Source of the DNA: Limanda limanda
Taxonomy: Eukaryota; Chordata; Actinopteri; Pleuronectiformes; Pleuronectidae
Length of the DNA stretch: 64,000 bases
Assembly: GCF_963576545.1 (NCBI RefSeq)
Contig: NC_083638.1
Coordinates: 8,370,022 to 8,434,021, forward strand
Reading direction: 5' to 3'
In this document: one piece after another, positions 49,890 to 58,425 of the stretch
How positions within the stretch are numbered: position 1 is the stretch's first letter
Layout: every line of letters starts with the position of its first letter
The notes under the pieces: generated by a model
Told to the model about the DNA's origin: nothing
Databases searched by the model: none
What the model saw: the letters and a program-made list of their open reading frames with translations, nothing else
Position numbers and translations under genes: made by a program

Positions 49890-50115
49890 TTCCTCGGCGC
49901 CGGCGTAGTGATATCTCCGGCAGCTTGCGGCGATCCTTCACCGGGACTTACTCCTCTCATCAATTCTGCCCGTCGCTCGGCTGAACCTCTCGCGTGGGAT
50001 TGGCTGGCAGGCGGAGCCACCTCACGGGAGGCGGGCCCTGATTGGCTGTGCTGCGTTCTTCATTAGAGAAGACTTGGACAGCGAGCTGACCCCTGGAAGG
50101 TTCCGGAGCACGGTG
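49890..50115. promoter_or_regulatory. CpG-rich, TATA-less promoter-like block
   Basis: By my count 21 CpGs lie in about 225 bp, far above the surroundings. ATTGGCT (inverse CCAAT, the NF-Y motif) occurs at 49999-50005 and again at 50041-50047. A GC box GGCGGG lies between them at 50030-50035, with a second GCGGAGCC nearby. No TATA box is evident. CCAAT boxes about 40 bp apart with an Sp1-type site are typical of CpG-island promoters, and either strand could be transcribed. No first exon with a recognisable protein was found on either side, so a non-coding transcript or an alternative promoter is possible. Confidence 0.45.
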
Positions 50116-50768
50116 TGATAAATGAGCTTTTTCTTCCTCTTCACAACACCGCATTCATATACACACACACCGACACACATTTATGCAAGCACACAAGTGT
50201 ACACAAACACACAAACAGGGAGGATACAGTACTCATCCCATCCTCTCCTGTGAAAACAGCATCCGTCCAAAACAGCTTAAACTCAGCTGCCGGCAGGTTT
50301 GGATTCCAAATCTATGTTAACCTTCAGTCAAAAGTGCTTATGGTCGTCTAGTTTAAGAAATGCAAAAACACGAACGGCTTCATTTGCATTCTGGACGAGG
50401 CAAAGTCTTCACTTCTTGACAGGTGCTGTGTAGCCTGAGATGATGCGGAGCTCCAACACAGAAACAGACAGAGAACCAGTGCTTTCTCCACGAGGCTCTG
50501 CAGCACCTGTGTATCTGCAGTCGGGGGGGAAACGATCACACTCTCCTTTTGTGGTTTAACAGAGCTCACGTGCGGGGGGGAAACAGCTCAGCCTGATTGG
50601 CACTGTTACAAACGATCCGCACCTTCACAGCAGCAAACGCAATTGTCAGGATAATAATAGAGAAGAGAGTAATACAATAGAATAATACAATCTGGCAGGG
50701 GAGCATAATGAACCTTAACTATTAAAAATGTGCCAGTTTACAGAGCACAAGGAAAAGCATCATCGCCA
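50116..50768. other. unique sequence with CA-rich patch
   Basis: Degenerate CA-rich stretch at 50160-50217. No gene recognised. Confidence 0.5.
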
Positions 50769-50776
50769 TGACGTCA
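50769..50776. promoter_or_regulatory. CRE palindrome
   Basis: Perfect TGACGTCA, the CREB/ATF site, within ATGACGTCAT. A GACGTCA near-match follows 19 bp later. Function not shown. Confidence 0.4.
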
Positions 50777-51717
50777 TTATGGAACACCAATAGGACGTCA
50801 GTATCCCACCATGTGATTGTGAGTTATGTTTTAATCTATGTAAGCTTCAGGTCCTAACAGGTCGATAGGATACGGTGGTACCTTGAGTTATGTGTGTTTT
50901 CTACATGACCTCACTTATCATTCAAAGATCATATGTTAGGAAATCATTTTTTAATCAATATTAGCTCTAGATTGCCCCTATTATTTGTGGGGATTCCATA
51001 TTTCTGTTAAACTTGACCTCGATTGACTGCGATTCACATAATTTACCCTCAAAGTCTGATAAAAAAATCCCTCCTTGTATTGTTGAAGTAGTGTTGTGCG
51101 TTTGTGTTTGCTCTGGGATCGTCTCTGCTTTACAGCCTTTCCCCAACAACCTGTGTCAACTGGAAACACAAACGTGAGCCGCCACCATAAACAACCGCAG
51201 GATGTCACTAATCTCAGTGTGACCCTCCACTTCACTTTGAAAGGCTTCCACAGGGGGAACAGCCGGGTGGGTTTAGAGGAGTTTACCAGCAGGATCCACA
51301 GCTCTGCAGTTAAAACCGCTGAGGCAAAGAGGATGACACAAAGGGGGGGGGGGGGGTTGGAAAGCAGGTAAAGGAAGGAGGTCAGCAGAGGCGGAAAGAG
51401 GAAGAGAGTGAGACTGAGAAGAAAAGGAATCGACCTCTTCCGACACTAAGACACTGGGATGTAACACAACTCACTTCTTTAAAACCTCCTTCGTGTTATG
51501 AGTGAAATGCCACAGAGAACATATGAGGCCAGAAACGTATCGATATGTTCAAGATTATTAAAAAAGATATTGGCCAATATTTACTTTTAAGATAATCACG
51601 TTTATTAGGTTCCTCAAACTAGATTATTATTACTATTATTATATGTTACTGTTCAAGCGCTTTCTATTGGTCATTAAAGCCGTTAACATCCTGCTTTTGT
51701 CTCTTGTGTTTTGGCAG
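50777..51717. other. unique sequence with G14 run
   Basis: G14 at 51343-51356. A 91-codon plus frame (51096-51371) reaches the G run and ends near a CAG|GTAAAG donor, but it has no recognised domain. Confidence 0.5.
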
Positions 51718-51846
51718 TCGCTGATGTTGAAGCTTTTCTGGCCCGACGCTGATGGAACTCCCTGGCGTTGGCGCGTTAATAACCATGAAAGTTTGTGCGT
51801 TGGTGACGTCAAACGTGACTCAGGGGTCACTCGCCTTTTTGAGCAG
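51718..51846 (+). CDS. possible 43-codon internal exon (weak)
   Basis: A good acceptor (TTTTGTCTCTTGTGTTTTGGCAG) leads into 129 nt open in frame, reading SLMLKLFWPDADGTPWRWRV and ending SGVTRLFEQ at a weak donor CAG|GTTTAT. Symmetric phase 0-0 would keep a reading frame. The composition is protein-like, but no family is recognised. The segment also holds the CRE/AP-1 pair, so it may instead be regulatory DNA. Confidence 0.2.
51804..51822. promoter_or_regulatory. CRE plus AP-1 site pair
   Basis: TGACGTCA (51804-51811) and TGACTCA (51816-51822), 4 bp apart, are the consensus sites of the CREB/ATF and AP-1 bZIP families. The tight spacing favours a composite bZIP element if functional. Confidence 0.45.
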
Positions 51847-52193
51847 GTTTATAGATGTTTAAAAAAACACAAACTTTGGTGTAAAAGAGGTAAAAGTGAA
51901 GTCTTCTCATTCAGAATTGACAGTAACAGTTCATCTAATGGCACAGTTTGATATAATGAAATCACTTAACATCACAGACATAAATAAAGAGACATTATCG
52001 ATCAATAATAACAGCCAAGGAATTATCTGCTGGGCTCATAACATAAACTCTAATGTACTTTTAATGTTAGCTTCATTAAGATGTAGGAAATTAAATTTTT
52101 ATCACGTAAAAGTAAGAAGACAAAGAAAATGGAAAACAATTGGTGGAGCTGTTTGATTTTGCTTTGTCTGTTCTGTACTGTTACTGAGGTTTA
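51847..52193. other. AT-rich unique sequence
   Basis: Nothing recognised. Confidence 0.5.
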
Positions 52194-52205
52194 AACACAC
52201 ACACA

Positions 52206-52254
<49 letters not shown>
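52194..52254. repeat. (AC)n microsatellite
   Basis: AC run with a CGCG interruption near the 5' end. Confidence 0.97.
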
Positions 52255-52258
<4 letters not shown>

Positions 52259-53386
52259 ACGCTCGCACAAACACACACACAAAATCACCAGCTGCTTTTG
52301 TACACATTCCAAGTCTGCCTGCTCTGCACCACTCATCCACTTCAAATGCACACCTCTCCAAACATGCTGCTTTTATTTGTCTTATCTGCTGCTCCACACG
52401 GGACCCAGGTACCCAGCTGCTCTGCCTCTCAGTCACACACTATCACCATGTTATCTCCGCAGCTACAGGGGGTCTTCTTAGAGGAAGAAAAACACCACCG
52501 GCACCACCTCCTGCTCTCCTGCAGCACCTCCTCCCCTTCGCGTTTTGCCAGCTCCACAGTTCAGCGAGCCAGCGAGGGCTGATGTAAGAGCTTAAGGAGC
52601 TGCCTGCCAATAGCCAGAAACAGCTGGAAGGAGAAGCTCAATGGGAGAAAAACACAAGCGCCGAATTAACCCCCTGAACCTGACGACTCAAACGGCATTA
52701 ACCCTGCTGGAGATGGTGGAAGAGTTCGCAGGAGAACACGATAAACACAACGACCACAAGCAGGAGAACAGAGTCGCCCTGTAATACCTTGTCCAACATT
52801 TACCATCCTCAGATGTTGGAGTAAATCCCTTTTCCCCCGGTGACGGAGACGAGGGACATACACCTCCCAACAGACAATAAATTAACATGATTTTACATGG
52901 TGTTACTGTGAGCTATTTGGATGGATCTTGTTCAAGGAGGAGCTGCTAATGTGTTTGTCTCCGGCTGACAAAGCAGAGAAGTCCATGGCTGAGTGATGAA
53001 GCTTTGAATAGGAAAGTAGACAATACAAATTAATTAGACTTAAGGTGAAGAAATACACACTGGATTGATATTTGAAGATGTGTCGTCTTCCACATTAAAG
53101 GCAAGTTTTTAAAGAACTAAATAGCGGTCATCATGTGAGATTACAGAAGACGAGATTTAAAGAAGAAGGTACGAGAAAGTAAAATGATAAGGGATGGACA
53201 AAATGAAAGAAATGATGCAAACCATTTTAAAATTAAATTTAAATTACTGTATGTTTTAATGTGCAAATTCTGAATAAAGAGCCTATTGGCATCTATGTAA
53301 ATTAAATTAAATGACAAATATATCCTATTTTTAAGATCTTGACTTAAGGTCCAACACATGTTGATGACTGTTCACTTTGAATGTGG
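52255..53386. other. unique sequence
   Basis: A 110-codon plus frame (52255-52587) extends from the CA repeat. Its Ser/His/Leu-rich end follows a possible acceptor at about 52463 but meets a stop before the GTAAGA at 52583. No gene recognised. Confidence 0.45.
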
Positions 53387-53394
53387 TGACGTCA
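53387..53394. promoter_or_regulatory. CRE palindrome
   Basis: Perfect TGACGTCA, third such site within 2.7 kb. Confidence 0.35.
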
Positions 53395-53880
53395 TGCCTC
53401 ACTGAACTTTTAATTCTGTTTCCTCGCACTTGAACAAATACTAGCAGGCATAAGCCAATTAAATCTCACTGATGGAAGTGAAAAACTGACGATGACGACT
53501 GTGTCAGCACTAAGATTCAGGCACGCCTACAGGTCAAAGGTTTTCAAAAGTCGCATATTCATGTTTGACTTATTACTAAGCAAGTCGCTCCCAATTCAGA
53601 CAGAGGGGAAGACACACAGAGAGGGAAATTCACGGAGACGAAGACACGGACATGCGAGCGACCACAACGAAACCGAAGACAGCAGGACAGATTATTTTTG
53701 TCACTCGTTGGTCGCCAGCTGTGGAAATTGAAATTGAAGATGCATCTTCTAAAACACCACAAGTCACAGTCGCCGATCCCAGTTACAGAGAGATGAAAAC
53801 GACTTTCTCTCTCCAGCATCTGAGTCAACAGAGACACTGAGGTCGACTCCTGTTACAGAGACAGTGAAGCCCGGCGCGTG
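53395..53880. other. unique sequence flanking the minisatellite
   Basis: Overlapping plus frames (53492-53731, 53652-53840) show no recognised domain. 53884 onwards merges into the tandem array. Confidence 0.5.
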
Positions 53881-54847
53881 CACACAGACCTGCAGAAGAC
53901 AAGCAGACAGACAGACCTGCAGAAGACAAGCAGGCAGATAGACCTGCAGAAGACAAGCAGGCAGATAGACCTGCTGAAGACAAGCAGGCAGACAGACCTG
54001 CAGGAGACAAGCAGGCAGACAGACCTGCAGAAGACAAGCAGGCAGACAGACCTGCAGGAGACAAGCAGGCAGATAGACCTGCAGAAGACAAGCAGGCAGA
54101 GAGACCTGCAGAAGACAAGCAGGCAGAGAGACCTGCAGAAGACAAGCAGGCAGATAGACCTGCTGAAGACAAGCAGGCAGACAGACCTGCAGGAGACAAG
54201 CAGGCAGACAGACCTGCAGGAGACAAGCAGGCAGACAGACCTGCAGAAGACAAGCAGGCAGATAGACCTGCAGAAGACAAGCAGGCAGACAGACCTGCAG
54301 GAGACAAGCAGGCAGACAGACCTGCAGAAGACAAGCACGCAGACAGACCTGCAGAAGACAAGCAGGCAGACAGACCTGCAGGAGACAAGCAGGCAGATAG
54401 ACCTGCTGAAGACAAGCAGGCAGACAGACCTGCAGAAGACAAGCAGGCAGACAGACCTGCAGAAGACAAGCAGGCAGATAGACCTGCTGAAGACAAGCAG
54501 GCAGACAGACCTGCAGGAGACAAGCAGGCAGACAGACCTGCAGGAGACAAGCAGGCAGACAGACCTGCAGAAGACAAGCAGGCAGACAGACCTGCAGAAG
54601 ACAAGCAGATGGACAGACCTGCAGAAGACAAGCAGGCAGACAGACCTGCAGGAGACAAGCAGGCAGATAGACCTGCAGAAGACAAGCAGGCAGACAGACC
54701 TGCAGAAGACAAGCAGGCAGACAGACCTGCAGAAGACAAGCAGGCAGACAGACCTGCAGAAGACAAGCAGGCAAACAGACCTGCAGAAGACAAGCAGGCA
54801 GACAGACCTGCAGAAGACAAGCAGGCAGACAGACCTGCAGAAGACAA
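53881..54847. repeat. 27-bp minisatellite, 35 units plus a broken 36th
   Basis: The consensus unit in two parts is CAGACAGACCTGCAG then AAGACAAGCAGG. Units start every 27 bp from 53881. Variable sites are GACA/GATA/GAGA and CAGAAG/CAGGAG/CTGAAG, giving five main unit types. The block CTGAAG, CAGGAG, CAGGAG, CAGAAG occurs at units 11-14 and again at 23-26, a sign of multi-unit duplication. 27 is a multiple of three and the consensus unit has no stop in any of six frames. GATA variants make TAG in one plus frame. Hence the long frames (339 codons plus; 336, 340 and 416 minus) of 9-residue repeats. Within each unit CCTGC and GCAGG can pair around a 9-nt loop. Confidence 0.97.
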
Positions 54848-55014
54848 CAGGGCCGGGTCTAGGCAGGGGCAAGAGGGGGCCTGGCCCCCTCAAATAAATG
54901 TTGTGCCCCCTCAAACTAAATCCCAATTTATAATAATAATAATATAATAAAGCACAATGCCCCCTCAAGATTTGTGGCTGCCCCCTCATACATGCCTGTC
55001 TAGACCCGGCCCTG
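54848..55014. mobile_element. 167-bp hAT-type MITE inserted in the minisatellite
   Basis: The ends CAGGGCCGGGTCTAG and CTAGACCCGGCCCTG are perfect inverted repeats of 15 bp, with weaker complementarity inwards to the GAGGGGGC/GCCCCCTC words. It is flanked by perfect 8-bp direct duplications GAAGACAA (54840-54847 and 55015-55022), the target-duplication length of hAT transposons. The interior is AT-rich with repeated GCCCCCTCAA words and no open frame, so it needs a transposase supplied in trans. It interrupts the 36th unit. Confidence 0.92.
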
Positions 55015-55120
55015 GAAGACAAGCAGGCAAACAGACCTGCAGAAGACAAGCAGGCAGACAGACCTGCAGGAGACAAGCAGGCAGACAGACCTGCAGGAGA
55101 CAAGCAGGCAGACAGACAGG
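55015..55120. repeat. minisatellite continuation, about 3.7 units
   Basis: Resumes with GAAGACAAGCAGG, the exact remainder of the broken unit, then three full units and a partial one. The first full unit carries the CAAACAG variant also seen in unit 34. Confidence 0.95.
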
Positions 55121-55240
55121 GAGTCTATCCTCCTTGCTCTTCCTGGATAAATATTTGATCAGCGGAACTCTGATGGGTATTGATTAGAGCCCGTATCCGC
55201 TCTTCATTGATCCCCACTGACTGTGATCACTGTAAAGATG

Positions 55241-55241
<1 letters not shown>
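55121..55241. other. unique sequence
   Basis: Nothing recognised. Confidence 0.5.

Positions 55242-55279
<38 letters not shown>
55242..55279. repeat. (AC)19 microsatellite
   Basis: Perfect AC run. Confidence 0.97.
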
Positions 55280-55282
<3 letters not shown>

Positions 55283-55438
55283 TGTAACCTGTGAATGTCA
55301 AATCAGAATGAAAGGTTAAAGGCTTAAAGCATTTAGCTTCACTTAAAGTGTTTTCTAATGAGACGACAGTGTTGAGAGAACACAACCGCAAAGCACGATG
55401 CTACAGATAGAGGGAAATATGTGTCTTTTTGTCTTTCT

Positions 55439-55507
55439 GTGTGTGTGTGTGTCTGTGTATGTGTGTGTCTGTGTGTGTCTGTGTGTGTGTCTGTGTGTGT
55501 GTGTGTG
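55439..55507. repeat. interrupted (GT)n
   Basis: GT units with CTGT and AT interruptions. Confidence 0.95.
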
Positions 55508-55721
55508 CACATGCCCTGTGGTGCATATAAGTGGCCACTATCAGGTAACAGTGCTTTCCCACTCTTAGCCTATCATTCCCTCCCTATGAGTCCTATTAAC
55601 AGCTGAGATTACATTACCGTTACGTCCTTGAGCCCCACGTTGGGTGACCCCTGCTGAAGTGAAGTGCTTACACACGCACCTCTGCCTTTTCGGATGTGAT
55701 GGGAACTACCACCATAGCACA

Positions 55722-55742
55722 GGTGTGTGTGTGTGTGTCTGT

Positions 55743-55782
<40 letters not shown>
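55722..55782. repeat. interrupted (GT)n
   Basis: GT units with two TCT interruptions, then a perfect core. Confidence 0.96.
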
Positions 55783-55783
<1 letters not shown>

Positions 55784-57764
55784 GTCGGGAAAGTCTTATT
55801 AGCCACTTTAATCTGATCGTGGCTCCACAGTAACATTGTGACGTGAGGTGAAACACATAATCCTGACCCGGAACAAAAATCCAATAAAGCCAGGACCTGG
55901 GACCAAAGTGTCTACTCTCTGAGAATGAGGTAGAGGAACACAACCAATAGAACCAGTTTAACCAGTTTAACAAGTACAGTGATTAGTTTGAAGATTTTTG
56001 AGATGCACAAACAGGAATCCAATCTTTCCCTCTATTTTCAAAAGACAACTAAATGGCCCAACCTGCAGCCATCTGTAAAATCCAGTTTGACCAGGAGTCT
56101 GTTTGACTCGAATCCACGTTTATCTGGATTCACTGTGAAATTGAACGTGTTTTTCCTTGACAGAAAAACAAACTACAGCGTAAACATAACCTCCTTAGTG
56201 AAGGAAAATGCAACGTCCTGATAAAAGCCTTGGAAAACAAAGAACCTTGAAACCGTTTTTCTCTGAAAGCATCTCTCCGAAAAAACGGTACACTGTATTC
56301 AAACTAGTTAATTTAATTTGCTGAGAGTTGTTTCCACTTATCATTGAATTGACTGCACGTGGTGGCCTTTCAGTCGGAATAACTTTATTTCTAAGGTGAA
56401 TTATTGCCCTCAAACTTATTCTTCTTCCTCCTTAATCAAGCCTTGAGAGATGAGAGTGGGCGAACAGAAAATAAAAGTGCTGATGTAGGCACTGAGCTCC
56501 AGTCTTTTGGGGGGTTACGCTGTGTGGCTGGAAGACGCTGATCCTCTTCTCTGCAACATTTTGAAATCCAACCTTCAGGAAAAGGATGCAGCGTCCATTA
56601 ATCGCCCAACAAGACCGAATGATTATCTCTAATCCTGGAGTCGGTTTTGATCTAGAAGACAAACTGTCAATACCACACCTGAAATACTGAGAACCTATGA
56701 TGCCTGCAACAATTTAATTACACCGAAGAAAGTCAGGTCAATCTATGCAAGAATCAATCAGAGGCAAACGCATCATACTTGATTTCATTTTATTATAGTG
56801 ATTGGCTCTGACAGAGGGCAATATGTCCAAGTGGGGAAGGTACAATTAAAGGTAATTGAATTGCATGGATGCAGTTACAGTCTGTTGTCATTACAGGCAA
56901 AGATCTCCAGGCAATATTCACTCCAACCACCGAGCTCCACAACAGCCTCCAGGCAATCGGCCTCAGAGTGAGCAACAATCACATCAACACTTTGATTTAT
57001 TTAGACCAAACCGCATTAGAAGGGGAAGCAACAGCTTTGTTTGAAGGGAATAAACATCTGTATTTTCTTTAGTAGAGCAGTTCCTCTTCCTAACCTGCCT
57101 GTTTGGAATGAGCGGTTTTAATCTTGGTCTCTATTAATGCTGCTTGCTGCTTTTTTTTTAAACTCCTGCTACAGAGCACTGGTTGTTAATGCAAAATGTG
57201 TTATAATTTAACATCAAACGTGTAAAAATCGCACTAAATTCAACACTTCACTTCCTGAGGCCCTCAACAATACACACGCTGAGCCGGAGCCGATAAGATG
57301 AACAGATATGCGACCCACGGCCAAACAGATATTAAATTAGTCTTTTGGTGCATTCCAATTTAAAACAGATGGTTCTCAGCTTAAGATCCATCAATCAACT
57401 TCACCATTAACTCACAATTAGCCATTAATCAGCCTTTCATTGATTGACGGATGTCCGTGCAGCCAGTCAAGTGAGAAAGGAACCTTGCATTCAAACAACT
57501 GACCCTAACTTTTTATTATCTAATCAAAAAGTCATTCATCATCAGTCTCTGTAGTGTACATGTATCCCGTGGTGAAAGAGAATCATTGACCTGCGACAAA
57601 TAGATTCTCGGACAAACACTGATCAATGCTCCTAGTACAGAGTAAGAGTCTTTGATGTGCGTATTCTGCTTTGATCTGCTTGAGCTCGATGCATCACGGA
57701 GACTCCGGAGAAGAACCAGGTGGTGCCGGTGATCAAGTGTCTTTCTCTGGCTTCTTGATTCCAG
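55783..57764. other. unique sequence
   Basis: No gene recognised. 56820-57080 and 57330-57560 are repeat-free and contain homeodomain-type cores (TAATTG, ATTAG), compositionally like conserved non-coding elements. Confidence 0.45.
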
Positions 57765-57849
57765 GCAGGAGGCCGCGGTCTGGGCTCAGCAGCTGTGTAC
57801 ACACAGCACGCGGATCAATAACAGCAGAGAGCCTGTATTGATTATGTGT
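57765..57849 (+). CDS. possible 85-nt internal exon (weak)
   Basis: A strong acceptor (TTCTCTGGCTTCTTGATTCCAG) and a GTAAGT donor bound 85 nt. One frame, after a single leading base, is open throughout and reads QEAAVWAQQLCTHSTRINNS, then REPVLIMC. The other two frames hit stops. No family recognised and no matching neighbour exon found. Confidence 0.2.
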
Positions 57850-58149
57850 GTAAGTGATACTCGAATGGGGGTTGTTATGGGGGAGGAGGAGGAGGTGGGA
57901 GGAGGAGGTGGGAGGGATTGAGGTAACAGGGATACACCCTTGTGGTGACCCTCTGCGTGTGCATGTGTGTGCGCAAAGGGCTATTTGGTTTCCCTATTCT
58001 CTCACATAGGGGGCAGCATGTCATATCATTCAATACCCGTTGACCCCTGAATTCCAAGGTCCCCCCCCCCCCATCATGTCCTGGTCTGATCCTTGCCACA
58101 GACCTGATCTACAAAACATGGAACCCTTCTCCAATAAGACATTCTAAGT
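57850..58149. other. G/A-rich and C12 sequence
   Basis: GGAGGAGGTGGGAGG repeats (57880-57915) and C12 (58061-58072). No gene. Confidence 0.55.
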
Positions 58150-58425
58150 TTTCGTTTGAATATTTGCTACCAAGAACTGAAGCTGGCTTCAAACCCGGGG
58201 CCTTTCGATTTACTTACGTTTTCTCCAAATGCTCCAGCTTCTTCTCACGGTTCAAAGACGATGAGAATCACATTAGGTTAATTGGGAACTGTAAATTATC
58301 TGTAGGTGTAAGTGTGGACATGAACGGTTGTGTATCTCTGTATGTCGGCATTGTGATTGACATCTGACCTAAGATTGGCTCCAGCCTCCGACCCCCGAGG
58401 GACAAGCAGTATAGATAGTGGACAG
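58150..58425 (+). mobile_element. V-SINE-like tRNA-derived SINE
   Basis: CTTCAAACCCGGGGCCTTTC corresponds to the B-box end of the tRNA-like head. GGTTAATTGGGAACTGTAAA, TGTAGGTGTAAGTGTGG and TTGGCTCCAGCCTCC follow in the order of the fish V-SINE/L2-tail repeats. It ends near GACAAGCAGTATAGATAG, whereas intact copies end in a GGATGGA-type tail. The central domain is partly deleted. Family name from memory. Confidence 0.65.

Noticed and set aside
53764..55103. Very long minus-strand frames (336, 340 and 416 codons) as repeat-protein genes
   Set aside because: They exist because the 27-bp consensus unit lacks stops in all frames. There is no start context, splice site or non-repeat domain, and the longest frame runs straight through the MITE.
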